Shown one piece after another: positions 44,229-52,884 of a stretch of DNA of 64,000 nucleotides. Source of the stretch: Paenibacillus cremeus (GTDB taxonomy: Bacteria; Bacillota; Bacilli; Paenibacillales; NBRC-103111); assembly GCF_007786445.1 (NCBI RefSeq), contig NZ_VNJI01000035.1:16628-80627 (forward strand), given 5' to 3'. The position numbers and the translations under genes are program-made. Numbering within the stretch: the stretch's first letter is position 1; the number at the start of each line of letters is the position of its first letter. Below the pieces are notes generated by a model, which saw only the letters and a list, made by a program, of their open reading frames with translations, was not told where the DNA came from and did no database searches.

Positions 44229-45311
44229 ATGTCGTCGTTTTCCAATCCTAAAATTAATCCCTTTCAAGGCTATTTTTTATGTATGTGCGCATCACTTGCG
44301 TTGTCCCAAATTGCAGGCATCGTCAGTTTGCTTGAAGCAGCAAAAAGGGACTCTGCGATCAGTGCAATCTTTGGGTCCATAGCTTATTTCTTATATGCCT
44401 TCTGGATTTATCGAATCGTAAGCAAACAAACGCCTAACCACTCTTTTCTTGAGGTACTTGAACGCAAAACGGGGGGGGTCATCGCCTGGGCTGTGAAAGG
44501 CTGGATTTCCCTCTTCTTGTTCTGTGAACTATTTGTCAATCACAAAAATATCGTCACCTGGGTGAAATCCATGATTCTCCCCTTCACACCCATTTGGGCG
44601 ATCTCTTTACCCTTGCTGCTTGTATGCTCCTATCTAGCTGTCAAAGGAATCAAGCCTATCGCTATTTCCTACTCCATATTGCTGCCGGCCATTTTGGTTC
44701 TGGTGATATTTATGGCTGTATTTACTTTGAAGTATAGGCATACGGACCTTCTTCTCCCTCTATTTAGCGAAGGAGCTCGGCCCATATTGAATGGCACTGT
44801 AATCACCTTAAGGGGGGGCATGGAGCTGTTTCTTTTATTATTGCTCACGCCTCATATTGAAGGCCGCTTCCAATGGAAGCATCTTGTGATGGTGGTATCT
44901 GTCGTATCCTTCTTTTATATCAATACGACGATAGGGCTGTTGGCCACCTTCGGCCCTTATGAAGCAGGCAGGCAGCGTTTTCCTCTATTTACACAGTGGC
45001 GGTTAGTTAAAATCAGCAGCTTCGTGGAGCATCTGGACTTTTTATCCATGTACCAGTGGCTTAGCAATGTCGCGATTGTCATCAGCTTGGGTTTGTTTTT
45101 GCTTGGCGAATTGCTTACTTCCAAGCAGAAGCATAAAAAAGTACTGATCCTGGCATTTACAGCGACCTTATTTATCTGTTCGGAGCTTCATTTAAATGAT
45201 AGCGTTTTTTTAGCGCTCGTGAATTCCTATTTCTTTCCTCTATCCGCAATATCCGTTCTCTGTTGGACTGTAATAGCAACCCTTGTGACGAGAAAAGGTG
45301 GGGCGTCATGA
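44229..45311 (+). CDS. Spore germination permease, GerB family
   Basis: Membrane protein of 360 aa with about ten helices, related to amino-acid/polyamine transporters. Characteristic parts are NPFQGYFLCMCASLALSQIAG at the first helices, VLERKTGGVIAWAVKGW and LLTPHIEGRF. The ATG at 44229 fits GGAGGTGAG; the frame is open to 44190. It is the first gene of a B-A-C operon and overlaps the next by four bases (ATGA). It forms the germinant receptor in the spore inner membrane together with the A and C proteins. Confidence 0.88.
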   Translation: MSSFSNPKINPFQGYFLCMCASLALSQIAGIVSLLEAAKRDSAISAIFGSIAYFLYAFWIYRIVSKQTPNHSFLEVLERKTGGVIAWAVKGWISLFLFCELFVNHKNIVTWVKSMILPFTPIWAISLPLLLVCSYLAVKGIKPIAISYSILLPAILVLVIFMAVFTLKYRHTDLLLPLFSEGARPILNGTVITLRGGMELFLLLLLTPHIEGRFQWKHLVMVVSVVSFFYINTTIGLLATFGPYEAGRQRFPLFTQWRLVKISSFVEHLDFLSMYQWLSNVAIVISLGLFLLGELLTSKQKHKKVLILAFTATLFICSELHLNDSVFLALVNSYFFPLSAISVLCWTVIATLVTRKGGAS

Positions 45312-46711
45312 AGATTAAAGATGCAAAAGAAGAGAATTTCAGAGCGCTATTCGTCAACTGCTACGACGTGAAGCTCGAGAAGCGCGGCGGCACACTGGTT
45401 ATTCATTGTGAAGGCATGGCTGACACCAAACAGTTAAATGAAAATATACTTCCACGAATCGCGGACATGCTTCAAAACGATGAGCTGAAGCGTTTAGATG
45501 ATCATGCTGAGCTAACTCAAATTGAACAAAGTGTATTTTCGGGCAATGTAATTATTCTTTGTTTCCACGAAGATAGGACAAGCGCTTATGAAGCGGATGT
45601 TTCCAATCCGCCCAAGCGCCAGCCGGAGGAATCCACCACCGAGTTATCCATTCGGGGGCCGCGGGATGGATTTACAGAAGAAGTGGTTACCAACGTTGCC
45701 CTTATTCGCAAACGATTGAAATCCACCTCGCTTCAATATGAACATTTCATAGTAGGTAAAAGGGGAAACGCAAGCTTAGCTATTTTGTATATCAAAGACA
45801 TAATTCAGCCTGAACTCGTTGCCGAAGCAAAACGCCGGATTGCCCAAATCGATGTGGACACCGTGATTGGATGCGCACAGCTGGAGGAATATTTAAGCGA
45901 TTCGAGCGATTCCATCTTTCCGTTAGTGGATACGATCGGAAGACCCGACTTTGCAGCCGATGCGCTGCTGCGCGGCAGATTCGTTATCCTTGCGGACGGA
46001 TCACCCATGGCGATCATAGGCCCATCAAATCTCGCAGAGCAATTAAAATCTCCCGAGGACGCTCATTCCTCGTATTATTACACGATTTTACAACGCTTAT
46101 TACGTCTCATCGGATTGGGTGCAGCGATGTTTTTGCCAGGCTTCTATATTTCTTTAATCTGTTTTAATATCGACCAAATTCCTTTTCCCTTGCTCGCGAC
46201 GATTGCGGCTTCCCGTACGGGTATTCCTTATTCCGCGCCGATTGAAAGCCTGCTCATTCTGGGATTGTTCGAACTGTTTAGGGAAGCAGGTATTCGTCTG
46301 CCGAAGCCGGTTGGACAAACGGTCTCAGTAGTCGGAGGTCTTATTATTGGAGATGCTGCGATCCGTTCCGGACTTGCCTCGCCTTCGCTGCTTATGGTGA
46401 CTGCGGCTACGGCTGTGGCGTCCTTTACGCTGGTGAATCAATCTTTAACGGGCAGCGTCACCATCATTCGAATTTACATGCTGCTGATCTCCTCCTGGTT
46501 GGGAATGTACGGATTTATCATCGGTTTGATCACGGTGGTGGGGTATACCTCTACATTAACCTCCTTCGGCATACCTTATTGGTCACCAATGGCAGAACTG
46601 AATATCAGGTCTTCCGTCTTGGCTGTTTTCAATCGGCCTTTTAAATCCAAAACTAGACGCCCGGACATGCTGCAGCCTACAGATGCTTCGTCACAAGGGG
46701 AGAAACGATGA
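45308..46711 (+). CDS. Spore germination protein, GerA family
   Basis: Receptor A subunit of 467 aa. The N-terminal soluble half includes LSIRGPRDGFTEEVVTNVALIRKRL, diagnostic of GerA/GerKA proteins, and YPLVDTIGRPDFAA-like sequence (FPLVDTIGRPDFAADALLRG). The C-terminal half has about five membrane helices (GAAMFLPGFYISLICF, VGGLIIGDAAIRSG). The ATG at 45308 overlaps the stop of the B gene, so translation is coupled. It sits in the spore inner membrane and contributes to germinant recognition. The ligand is unknown. Confidence 0.92.
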   Translation: MKIKDAKEENFRALFVNCYDVKLEKRGGTLVIHCEGMADTKQLNENILPRIADMLQNDELKRLDDHAELTQIEQSVFSGNVIILCFHEDRTSAYEADVSNPPKRQPEESTTELSIRGPRDGFTEEVVTNVALIRKRLKSTSLQYEHFIVGKRGNASLAILYIKDIIQPELVAEAKRRIAQIDVDTVIGCAQLEEYLSDSSDSIFPLVDTIGRPDFAADALLRGRFVILADGSPMAIIGPSNLAEQLKSPEDAHSSYYYTILQRLLRLIGLGAAMFLPGFYISLICFNIDQIPFPLLATIAASRTGIPYSAPIESLLILGLFELFREAGIRLPKPVGQTVSVVGGLIIGDAAIRSGLASPSLLMVTAATAVASFTLVNQSLTGSVTIIRIYMLLISSWLGMYGFIIGLITVVGYTSTLTSFGIPYWSPMAELNIRSSVLAVFNRPFKSKTRRPDMLQPTDASSQGEKR

Positions 46712-47817
46712 GACTAGCGATGCTCCTATCTACGATCTGTTGTATGCTGTGCCTTTCAGGGTGTTGGGACAATAAAAATATTCAAGAATTACTATACCCT
46801 ACGGCTATAGGTGTAGATTATAAAGATAATCTCTATGAGGCGTATATTCAAATTATTAACTTTAGCCAAGTAGCAAAGTCGGAAAATGGAGGGGGAGGCG
46901 GCGGCGGTCCGCAAGTGTACGTCGGCAAGGGAAAAGGGAAAACGCCCTCTTTGGCACTGGGCAATATTTACGAAACGGCGCAAAGAAGGCTGTTTTGGAG
47001 TCATGTTCGAGCGTTCCTGTTTACCGAGAGTGCCATTCAAGCGGGAGGCAGCGATTACTTCGATAATTTAAAGAGATATCGAGAGTTCAGGTATTCGCCT
47101 TGGATCTTCGGCACGAAAGGATCGATAGAAGATCTTTTCATGACCTCGTCTTTTTTCAAAATGTCTCCGATTGCTACCGTACTTGGTACTCCAGAGGAGA
47201 ATTACCTGCAGAAATCGTTCATCAAGCCCCTACAGGCACAAGAATATCAAATCTATCTTAATGAGCCCGGCGATACGGCTTTAGTCCCTACGCTTACCAT
47301 TGATAAAACCTCGTGGCAGTCCGAAGAAAAAGCGGATCCGAAATTGAAAATAAACGGTGTGTTTGTCGTGCAAAAAAACGATTTTCAGGGTTGGATGTCA
47401 CACGATCAGGTAAGCGGGCTGCGATGGATGAATAAAGAGACGTCAAGAACCGCGGTGGAGACCAAGTCCGCGATCGTCTCCCTTGAGAAACCGAAGCCTA
47501 AAATAATGGTCACGCAAAAGGATGGAAAAAATATTTTTAATATTGCAGTTAAGGTCAGGGGCAATATTGTGGAACTAAATGACAGCCACACATCGGAGCA
47601 AGAAATCGAGAAAGAAGCGGAGGAGCAAATTAAAAAAGAAATTCGATCTACCTATGAAGACGGATTACGTATTGGGGCCGACATGTACAACTTTAGAAAT
47701 GTGATGTTTAAGAAAAATTTTAAAAATTGGCAGGATATCAAGCTTTCTTCCTCATCGCTAAACCGAATTGATGTCCAGGTTTATATTCAGCATACCGGGG
47801 AGTTAGAGAAACAATAA
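46708..47817 (+). CDS. Ger(x)C family spore germination lipoprotein
   Basis: Lipoprotein of 369 aa with lipobox LSGC (C19) followed by the family start WDNKNIQELLYPTAIGVDY. Other typical parts are GKGKTPSLALGNIYETAQRRLFWSHVR and the C-terminal basic repeat. A Gly-rich loop (GGGGGGGP, residues ~63-70) is unusual. It overlaps the A gene by four bases. It completes the receptor on the outer face of the spore inner membrane. No terminator was seen directly behind it. Confidence 0.9.
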   Translation: MRLAMLLSTICCMLCLSGCWDNKNIQELLYPTAIGVDYKDNLYEAYIQIINFSQVAKSENGGGGGGGPQVYVGKGKGKTPSLALGNIYETAQRRLFWSHVRAFLFTESAIQAGGSDYFDNLKRYREFRYSPWIFGTKGSIEDLFMTSSFFKMSPIATVLGTPEENYLQKSFIKPLQAQEYQIYLNEPGDTALVPTLTIDKTSWQSEEKADPKLKINGVFVVQKNDFQGWMSHDQVSGLRWMNKETSRTAVETKSAIVSLEKPKPKIMVTQKDGKNIFNIAVKVRGNIVELNDSHTSEQEIEKEAEEQIKKEIRSTYEDGLRIGADMYNFRNVMFKKNFKNWQDIKLSSSSLNRIDVQVYIQHTGELEKQ

Positions 47818-47897
47818 CGCCCTTCCGATTTCCTATTTGACTGTACCACTAATGTCATGCTTTATAATGGCATCATCATCCAAAAGGAGTTGATGCC

Positions 47898-48233
47898 ATG
47901 ATTATATTGACATTCTGTTACAAACGGGATATCGGCTTTGACGAAAACTATTATTTCAATTCGCATCTCCCCAACATGTCTATGAAAACCGTTCTTGAAA
48001 TGGGAGCTTCTAAGTACGAGGTGAAAAAGGTTTTATCTTCCGCTGACGGCTCACCAGTACCATATTCATTTATATTTCATCTGTATTTTGAGTCAAAGGA
48101 AGCTTTAGAGACATTTATCAATGATCCTAGAATCAAAGCATTGCAAGAAGACGTTTCTAATTATTACATCGGAGAGCAGGATATTTTTATTGAAGAAATC
48201 GTCACATCGTTCACAGGTGAACCGCTAAATTAA
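47898..48233 (+). CDS. EthD family protein
   Basis: Small dimeric alpha/beta-barrel protein of 111 aa. Family features are ILTFCYKRDIGFDENYYFN and SHLPNMSMKTV at the start and FESKEALETFINDPRIKAL in the second half. EthD proteins are auxiliary or ring-modifying enzymes of unclear reaction. AAAGGAG lies 10 bases before the ATG, and TTTATAATGG about 40 bases upstream gives a candidate -10. It is monocistronic and ends at a shared bidirectional terminator. Confidence 0.82.
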   Translation: MIILTFCYKRDIGFDENYYFNSHLPNMSMKTVLEMGASKYEVKKVLSSADGSPVPYSFIFHLYFESKEALETFINDPRIKALQEDVSNYYIGEQDIFIEEIVTSFTGEPLN

Positions 48234-48270
48234 CGAGGAACTAGAGTTCGGGGGACTGCGAACTCGCATA

Positions 48271-48306
48271 AAAAACTGACGGCAACCGTTCGCCGTCAGT
48301 TTTTTT
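48271..48306. terminator. Bidirectional terminator between the EthD and dioxygenase genes
   Basis: AAACTGACGGC and GCCGTCAGTTT form a perfect 11-bp stem with an 8-base loop, A-rich on one side and T-rich on the other, serving both convergent genes. Confidence 0.9.
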
Positions 48307-48312
48307 CTTATG

Positions 48313-49242
48313 TTATGCGCTAGCCTCCTGCTCATCCTGTACATCTTGTGCCGGGTGGCGTGTGAAGCTCTTGCGTCCGTCGATGCTGACGGGCACGTCT
48401 CCCGCCACGGTCACACGGCGAACGATCCGATGCTGGTCGCCATAGTCGTTAATCGCATAGTGCTGCGTTGCGCGATTGTCCCAGATCACAACATCGCTAG
48501 CTTCCCAGCGCCAGCGTACCGTGTTCTCAAGCTTCGTAATATGATCCTGCAGCACGGACAGCAGGCGAGCCGAATCCGCGGAGTTCAGGCCGACAAGCTT
48601 CTTTACAAAATGACCCAGCACGAGTGTGCGCTCTCCCGTCTCGGGATGTACACGCACGACCGGATGTTCGGTTTCATATACCGTCGATGCGAATACCTCT
48701 TGATGACGGCGAAGCGCGTCCGGCTTAATCTGGTTATGTCTTCCGGCGTAGTCATAATCGTTCGTATGCAGTGCCCACAACCGGTCAGCCAGATCACGCA
48801 GCTCCTTCGGAAGCGTCTCATACGCTACCGCAGTATTGGCCCATACGGTATCGCCACCGGCAGCGGGAACGATAACGGAACGAAGAATGGAGAACGCAGG
48901 GTAAGCATCAACGAACGTAACGTCCGTGTGCCAGGAGTCGGCCTTGCCCCCGTGATCGGTGTTCAGCTCGAGTACGAAGTCGGTTTGCTCACGGACCGGA
49001 ACCGTCGGATGCGCTACCGGGTCACCGAACAGATGGGCGAATGCTTCTTGACTGGCGTCGTCCAGATGATCCTGCTTCCGGAAAAATAATACCTTATGCT
49101 TCAGCAGAGCTGCCCGAAGCGCTTGTGTCGTCTGCGGCAGCAACTCCGCGGATAGACGAATGCCGCGAACCTCCGCTCCAATTCGCCCGGCAACAGGAAT
49201 AACCTCGAAACCTACTTCATTAGTATTGGTTTGATTACTCAT
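48313..49242 (-). CDS. TauD/TfdA family Fe(II)/2-oxoglutarate-dependent dioxygenase
   Basis: Oxygenase of 309 aa. The HxD iron-binding pair is in [13 protein letters not shown], the distal His in [11 protein letters not shown], and the 2-oxoglutarate Arg in [12 protein letters not shown]. The pattern [19 protein letters not shown] in the first half is family-typical. TAGGAGG lies before the ATG on the minus strand. Relatives release sulfite from taurine or alkyl-sulfates; which substrate applies here is not known. The leader upstream contains a terminator-like structure (49276-49349) that may control it. Confidence 0.9.
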   Translation of the reverse strand: MSNQTNTNEVGFEVIPVAGRIGAEVRGIRLSAELLPQTTQALRAALLKHKVLFFRKQDHLDDASQEAFAHLFGDPVAHPTVPVREQTDFVLELNTDHGGKADSWHTDVTFVDAYPAFSILRSVIVPAAGGDTVWANTAVAYETLPKELRDLADRLWALHTNDYDYAGRHNQIKPDALRRHQEVFASTVYETEHPVVRVHPETGERTLVLGHFVKKLVGLNSADSARLLSVLQDHITKLENTVRWRWEASDVVIWDNRATQHYAINDYGDQHRIVRRVTVAGDVPVSIDGRKSFTRHPAQDVQDEQEASA

Positions 49243-49275
49243 AGCGCATCCTCCTAGTTTTCATTAAATTTATTA

Positions 49276-49349
49276 ACTAGAGTCCATAGAAAAACGCCAT
49301 GCTCGGCCGCACGGAGACAGCCGTTCATGACGCTTCTAGTGGACTAGTC
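49276..49349 (-). promoter_or_regulatory. Leader hairpin, possible attenuator of the dioxygenase gene
   Basis: On the minus strand, CGTCATG pairs with CATGGCG and is followed by TTTTTC, as in a terminator. Around it, ACTAGTCCACTAG and CTATGGACTCTAGT form an outer inverted repeat. The structure lies 34 bases before the coding start, so it could regulate read-through. No known riboswitch class was recognised. Confidence 0.45.
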
Positions 49350-49501
49350 AACATCAGAAATCAAATTACGATAAATCCTATAGAATAAGTTGGATAAAGA
49401 AAGGATTGATCAGATCATAACCTGTAATCTGTTACCTGTCAACACTAAATTTATAAATAATTTCCATATAATAAATTTCACATTGGAGAACGGCAAAACC
49501 T

Positions 49502-49565
49502 ACAAAATTTTTACGGGTGGCCCTAAAAATTATCCATTCAGTCGCACTGTCCAGGACGGTATAAT
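49502..49565 (+). promoter_or_regulatory. Promoter of the locus 4 transporter with shared operator motifs
   Basis: TTTACGG at 49510, CATTCAG at 49535 and TATAAT at 49560 are spaced 25 and 25 bases. The same three elements with the same spacings occur before the SDR operon (57683, 57708, 57733). The -35 position (TTCAGT, 17-base spacer) lies inside the second motif and is poor, as expected for activation by an AraC-type protein. Confidence 0.75.
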
Positions 49566-49601
49566 CGGAAATGTAAACGGATTCATAAGAGGAGGAGTGA
49601 C

Positions 49602-50951
49602 ATGTTCAAGTTCAGAAAGGCTTTAACCTTACCTGCAGTACTCTCACTCACATTTGCGGTCGCCGTCGCAGGCTGCAGCAGCTCGACCGCCACTTCGGGC
49701 GGCGGGGCCGCAAGCACTCCATCCCCGAAAAGCGCCGAGCCTGCCAAGTCCGCGGATAGCGCCCCCAAAAAGACCAAGCTGATTTTCTGGGACAAATCGG
49801 AATATGTCAAGGAGTATAACGAAGCCCAAAAGGAAAGGGTAGCCCAGTTCTCCAAGGAGTTTAACGTAGACGTAGAGTATGTGGCGATCCCTCCCGCCGA
49901 TTTGAAGACGAAGCTGCTGGCTGCCGTGGAAGCGGGAAATCCGCCGGATTTGCTGCTGGCGGACGATTTCGTCGCAAAGCAATTCGTAGCCAACAATCAG
50001 CTGGTGGAAATCTCCGACATTTTGAAGAAATACGATTTCCGTGAGGATTCCAAAAAATATGCTTATGCGCTAGAGGGCTTGTACGAGATTCCGGTGTATC
50101 ATACCCCTAACGTCATGTATGTCCGTAAGGATAAGCTGGAAGAGAAAAAGCTCGATCCCCCCAAAACCTGGGATGACGTCAAAAAGGTCGCGCAAGCGAT
50201 CAACGATCCGAAAAATAACTTCTACGGGCTCGGATTCCAGCTGGGCGGCGGCGGAGACTCGAGCGGCCGAATCGAGAACCTGATCCGTACCTATGGAACC
50301 GATCTGGTCGATAAGAACGGCAAAGTGACAGTCAACACGCCAGAGGCCTTGGAAGCGATCAAAATGGACGCCAGCTTCTTTACGGAAAAGCTGACCCCTC
50401 CCGGCGCCGTCACCGGGGACGATTCCTGGAACAATACCGCTTATCTCAACGGTCAGGTCGGCATCGTATTCAACTCCAGCAGCATCTATGCGGCGATGAG
50501 AAGCGAGAAGCCTGATCTGCTCGCCAAAACGCTCATCCTGCCATGGCCGGCAGGGCCTAAGAGACAGTTTGGTTCAGGCGGCGGCACAGTGTTCGTGATG
50601 TTCAATAAGGGCAAAAATATCGAGAACGCGAAGAAATATATTGATTACTTCTACAACAAGGACTTCTATGGGAAGCTGATCGAAAAGCTGAACGGCTTGG
50701 CCGCCCCAGTGTTAAACGGCTATGAGAATTCAGAATTCTGGCAAAAGCCGGAAAACAAGGGCTGGTTCGGCGCATCAAAGAATATAGTACCGCTTGGTGA
50801 TCCTGGACCTCCCGATGCCAGAGCTTCTCAGGTGGTCGGTGAATACATTTTATCGAAAGCGGTCACCAGCATTGTCGTCAATAATGTAGATCCTAAAAAA
50901 GCGCTCGAGGAGATTGAGAAGAACTATAAACGAGTGTACGAAAAGAAATAA
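49602..50951 (+). CDS. Sugar ABC transporter substrate-binding lipoprotein (family 1), locus 4
   Basis: Lipoprotein of 449 aa with lipobox VAGC (C25) and a Ser/Pro/Ala linker. The core begins TKLIFWDKSEYVKEYNEAQ, continues with AAVEAGNPPDLLLADDFVAKQ and YEIPVYHTPNVMYVRKD, and later has GQVGIVFNSSSIYAAM. AGAGGAGGAG precedes the ATG. The gene is driven by the promoter at 49502-49565 and followed by two UgpA/UgpE-class permease genes. The ligand is unknown, but the downstream SDR/epimerase set suggests a sugar, sugar acid or polyol. Confidence 0.9.
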   Translation: MFKFRKALTLPAVLSLTFAVAVAGCSSSTATSGGGAASTPSPKSAEPAKSADSAPKKTKLIFWDKSEYVKEYNEAQKERVAQFSKEFNVDVEYVAIPPADLKTKLLAAVEAGNPPDLLLADDFVAKQFVANNQLVEISDILKKYDFREDSKKYAYALEGLYEIPVYHTPNVMYVRKDKLEEKKLDPPKTWDDVKKVAQAINDPKNNFYGLGFQLGGGGDSSGRIENLIRTYGTDLVDKNGKVTVNTPEALEAIKMDASFFTEKLTPPGAVTGDDSWNNTAYLNGQVGIVFNSSSIYAAMRSEKPDLLAKTLILPWPAGPKRQFGSGGGTVFVMFNKGKNIENAKKYIDYFYNKDFYGKLIEKLNGLAAPVLNGYENSEFWQKPENKGWFGASKNIVPLGDPGPPDARASQVVGEYILSKAVTSIVVNNVDPKKALEEIEKNYKRVYEKK

Positions 50952-50996
50952 GCAAGGAGCGGCAACCGACGTACTTTTTCCCGGGTAGGTGAAACC

Positions 50997-51878
50997 ATGC
51001 TGCAAGCTTCGAATCGAAAAAGTGAAATGCTGCTCGGGTATGCGTCGGTGCTGCCGGTTATCCTCGTCATCTTTGTGGTGATCGGCATCCCCTTCATCAA
51101 CGCGTTATACTTGAGTCTTACCGACAAGACGGTCGGTGCGGAAGCGCATTTTATCGGACTGGACAATTACCGTGAAATTTTTTCCGATCCCGTCTATTGG
51201 AAGGTTTTAAAAAATACGTTCATCTATTTTATGACGGATGTCTTCTTCAAGCTCGTGTTAGGGATGATTTTCGCGCTGACGCTGAATCAGCAGTTTTTCG
51301 GGCGATCGGTCATCCGGGTCCTGTTTCTGGTGCCGTGGGCCATTTCCGGGTTGGTGGCAGCGTTAACGTGGAAATGGATGTACAACGACTCCTATGGTAT
51401 TTTTAACCAATTGCTGCTGAATTCCGGGCTTATCGAGGCCCCCGTCGCTTGGCTCAGCGGCCCGCAGATTGCGCTGGTGTCGGTCATCATTGTTAATATT
51501 TGGCGCGGTGTGCCGTTCTTCCTGTTCAGCATTCTCGGAGGTCTGCAAACGATTGACAAGCAGATGTACGAGGCTGCGACGATCGATGGGGCGGGCCCGA
51601 TCCGCCGGTTTATCTCGGTCACTCTGCCGTCCATCAGCTCGGTGATCGTCATTACGACCATGCTTTCTTCGATTTGGACCTTCAACGATTTTGAAAATAT
51701 TTATTTGATTACCGGCGGGGGACCCTTGTACAATTCGGCGGTGATCTCCGTGTATACTTATGAGACGGCGTTCCTTCAGAACAATATGGGGAAATCGCTA
51801 AGCGTGGCCGGTTCCATCATTCCGATTCTGCTTGTGCTCATGTTTTTCATGACCCGCAAGCTGGTCAAGGAAGAATGA
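50997..51878 (+). CDS. Sugar ABC transporter permease (UgpA/MalF class), locus 4
   Basis: Six-helix permease of 293 aa. Family features are LGYASVLPVILVIFVVIGIPF at helix 1, SLTDKTVGAEAHFIGLDNYR and the EAA loop IDKQMYEAATIDGAGPIRRF followed by ISVTLPS. The ATG follows GGGTAGGTGA. It is shorter at the N-terminus than the LplB-type permeases of loci 1-3, so locus 4 uses another transporter subfamily. Confidence 0.9.
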   Translation: MLQASNRKSEMLLGYASVLPVILVIFVVIGIPFINALYLSLTDKTVGAEAHFIGLDNYREIFSDPVYWKVLKNTFIYFMTDVFFKLVLGMIFALTLNQQFFGRSVIRVLFLVPWAISGLVAALTWKWMYNDSYGIFNQLLLNSGLIEAPVAWLSGPQIALVSVIIVNIWRGVPFFLFSILGGLQTIDKQMYEAATIDGAGPIRRFISVTLPSISSVIVITTMLSSIWTFNDFENIYLITGGGPLYNSAVISVYTYETAFLQNNMGKSLSVAGSIIPILLVLMFFMTRKLVKEE

Positions 51879-51894
51879 GAGGAGGCTAAGCGAT

Positions 51895-52737
51895 ATGAAA
51901 GCAACTGTTCTGCGGAATGTTCGCCACAAAGCACTCATTTATGTGATCGTGGCCGTCGGCCTAATCTGGACCTTGTTTCCGGTCTATTGGATGGTTAAGA
52001 CGTCCGTCACGCCCGATGCGCTGATGTATGATGCCAAACCGAAGCTTCTGCCGACGGCTGTCACGGGTAAGCATTATTCGGATTTGTTCCACAAAACCGA
52101 ATTTATGACCAATATCAAAAACAGCTTGCTCGTATCCCTGCTGGCCACAGTCATCTCTCTAGTCATCAGCATCTTCGGCTCCTATAGCCTGACTAGGCTT
52201 AAATTTCGTGGCAGGAGCTTCGTGACGAAGAGCATCATCATCTGTTATTTGATGCCGGCGGCGGTGCTGTTTATCCCGATGTACGTATTGGTCAGCAAGC
52301 TCGGGTTTGCCGATAACAAATACGGCCTCCTGATCATTTATCCCACCTTTATAGTCCCTTATTGCTGCTATATGCTGCTTAGCTACTTCAAGGCGATCCC
52401 GGAGGCGCTTGAGGAGGCGGCTTTAATCGATGGCTGCACGAGACTGCAAACGCTGCGGAAGATCATCCTTCCGCTCGCAGCTCCGGGCATCGCGGTGGTA
52501 GCGACGTTCGCGTTTACCATGTCATGGAACGAATTTTTATATGCGCTTGTCGTGACGACGAGTCCGAGCCAACTGACGGCCATGGTTGGAATCGCCAGCT
52601 TTAAATTTTCCGATTCGTTTATTTGGGGGCTGCTGATGAGCTCCTCTGTCATCGCGTCCATTCCCGCGCTGATTCTGTACCTTGGTGCACAAACCTTCGT
52701 GATCGGCGGGTTGGCCGACGGAGGAACCAAATATTGA
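51895..52737 (+). CDS. Carbohydrate ABC transporter permease (UgpE/MalG class), locus 4
   Basis: Six-helix permease of 280 aa. The start VGLIWTLFPVYWMVKTSVTP, the segment LTRLKFRGRSFVTKSI and the EAA loop AIPEALEEAALIDGCTRLQT are typical, and the protein ends FVIGGLADGGTKY, the standard end of this class. AGAGGAGG lies before the ATG. A strong terminator follows, closing the transporter operon. Confidence 0.9.
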   Translation: MKATVLRNVRHKALIYVIVAVGLIWTLFPVYWMVKTSVTPDALMYDAKPKLLPTAVTGKHYSDLFHKTEFMTNIKNSLLVSLLATVISLVISIFGSYSLTRLKFRGRSFVTKSIIICYLMPAAVLFIPMYVLVSKLGFADNKYGLLIIYPTFIVPYCCYMLLSYFKAIPEALEEAALIDGCTRLQTLRKIILPLAAPGIAVVATFAFTMSWNEFLYALVVTTSPSQLTAMVGIASFKFSDSFIWGLLMSSSVIASIPALILYLGAQTFVIGGLADGGTKY

Positions 52738-52749
52738 TCACCATGAAGC

Positions 52750-52782
52750 AAGGTCGGCCTGACCGTAGGGGCCGGCCTTTTT
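52750..52782 (+). terminator. Terminator of the locus 4 transporter operon
   Basis: AAGGTCGGCC and GGCCGGCCTT form a 10-bp stem with one G-T pair, a 10-base loop and five T. Confidence 0.85.
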
Positions 52783-52884
52783 CGTGTTCACATAGGTATC
52801 CCGAAAGAATTGATTTATGTTACAATAATTTACAATAGGCATGACGAGGTGAGAAATCAGGTTTATTCATTGGGGGAAGTCAAC

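Larger units (their letters stand above)
49243..49601. other. 359-base divergent region between dioxygenase and locus 4
   Basis: It holds the leader structure of the dioxygenase gene (49276-49349) and, at the right, the motif pair and promoter of the locus 4 transporter (49502-49565). A reading frame at 49390-49626 covers the promoter and is not considered a gene. Confidence 0.6.

Noticed and set aside
47836..47872. TTGACT...TATAAT pair before the EthD gene as a full sigma-A promoter
   Set aside because: The spacer is 20 bases, too long for a standard promoter. The TATAAT alone remains a candidate -10 box.
48310..49089. 259-codon plus-strand frame opposite the TauD-type gene
   Set aside because: The minus strand encodes the complete dioxygenase with HxD, His and Arg sites; the plus frame starts inside the terminator.
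49390..49626. 78-codon frame upstream of the locus 4 binding-protein gene
   Set aside because: It starts with TTG without a ribosome site, runs through the promoter and shared operator, and overlaps the start of the real gene.
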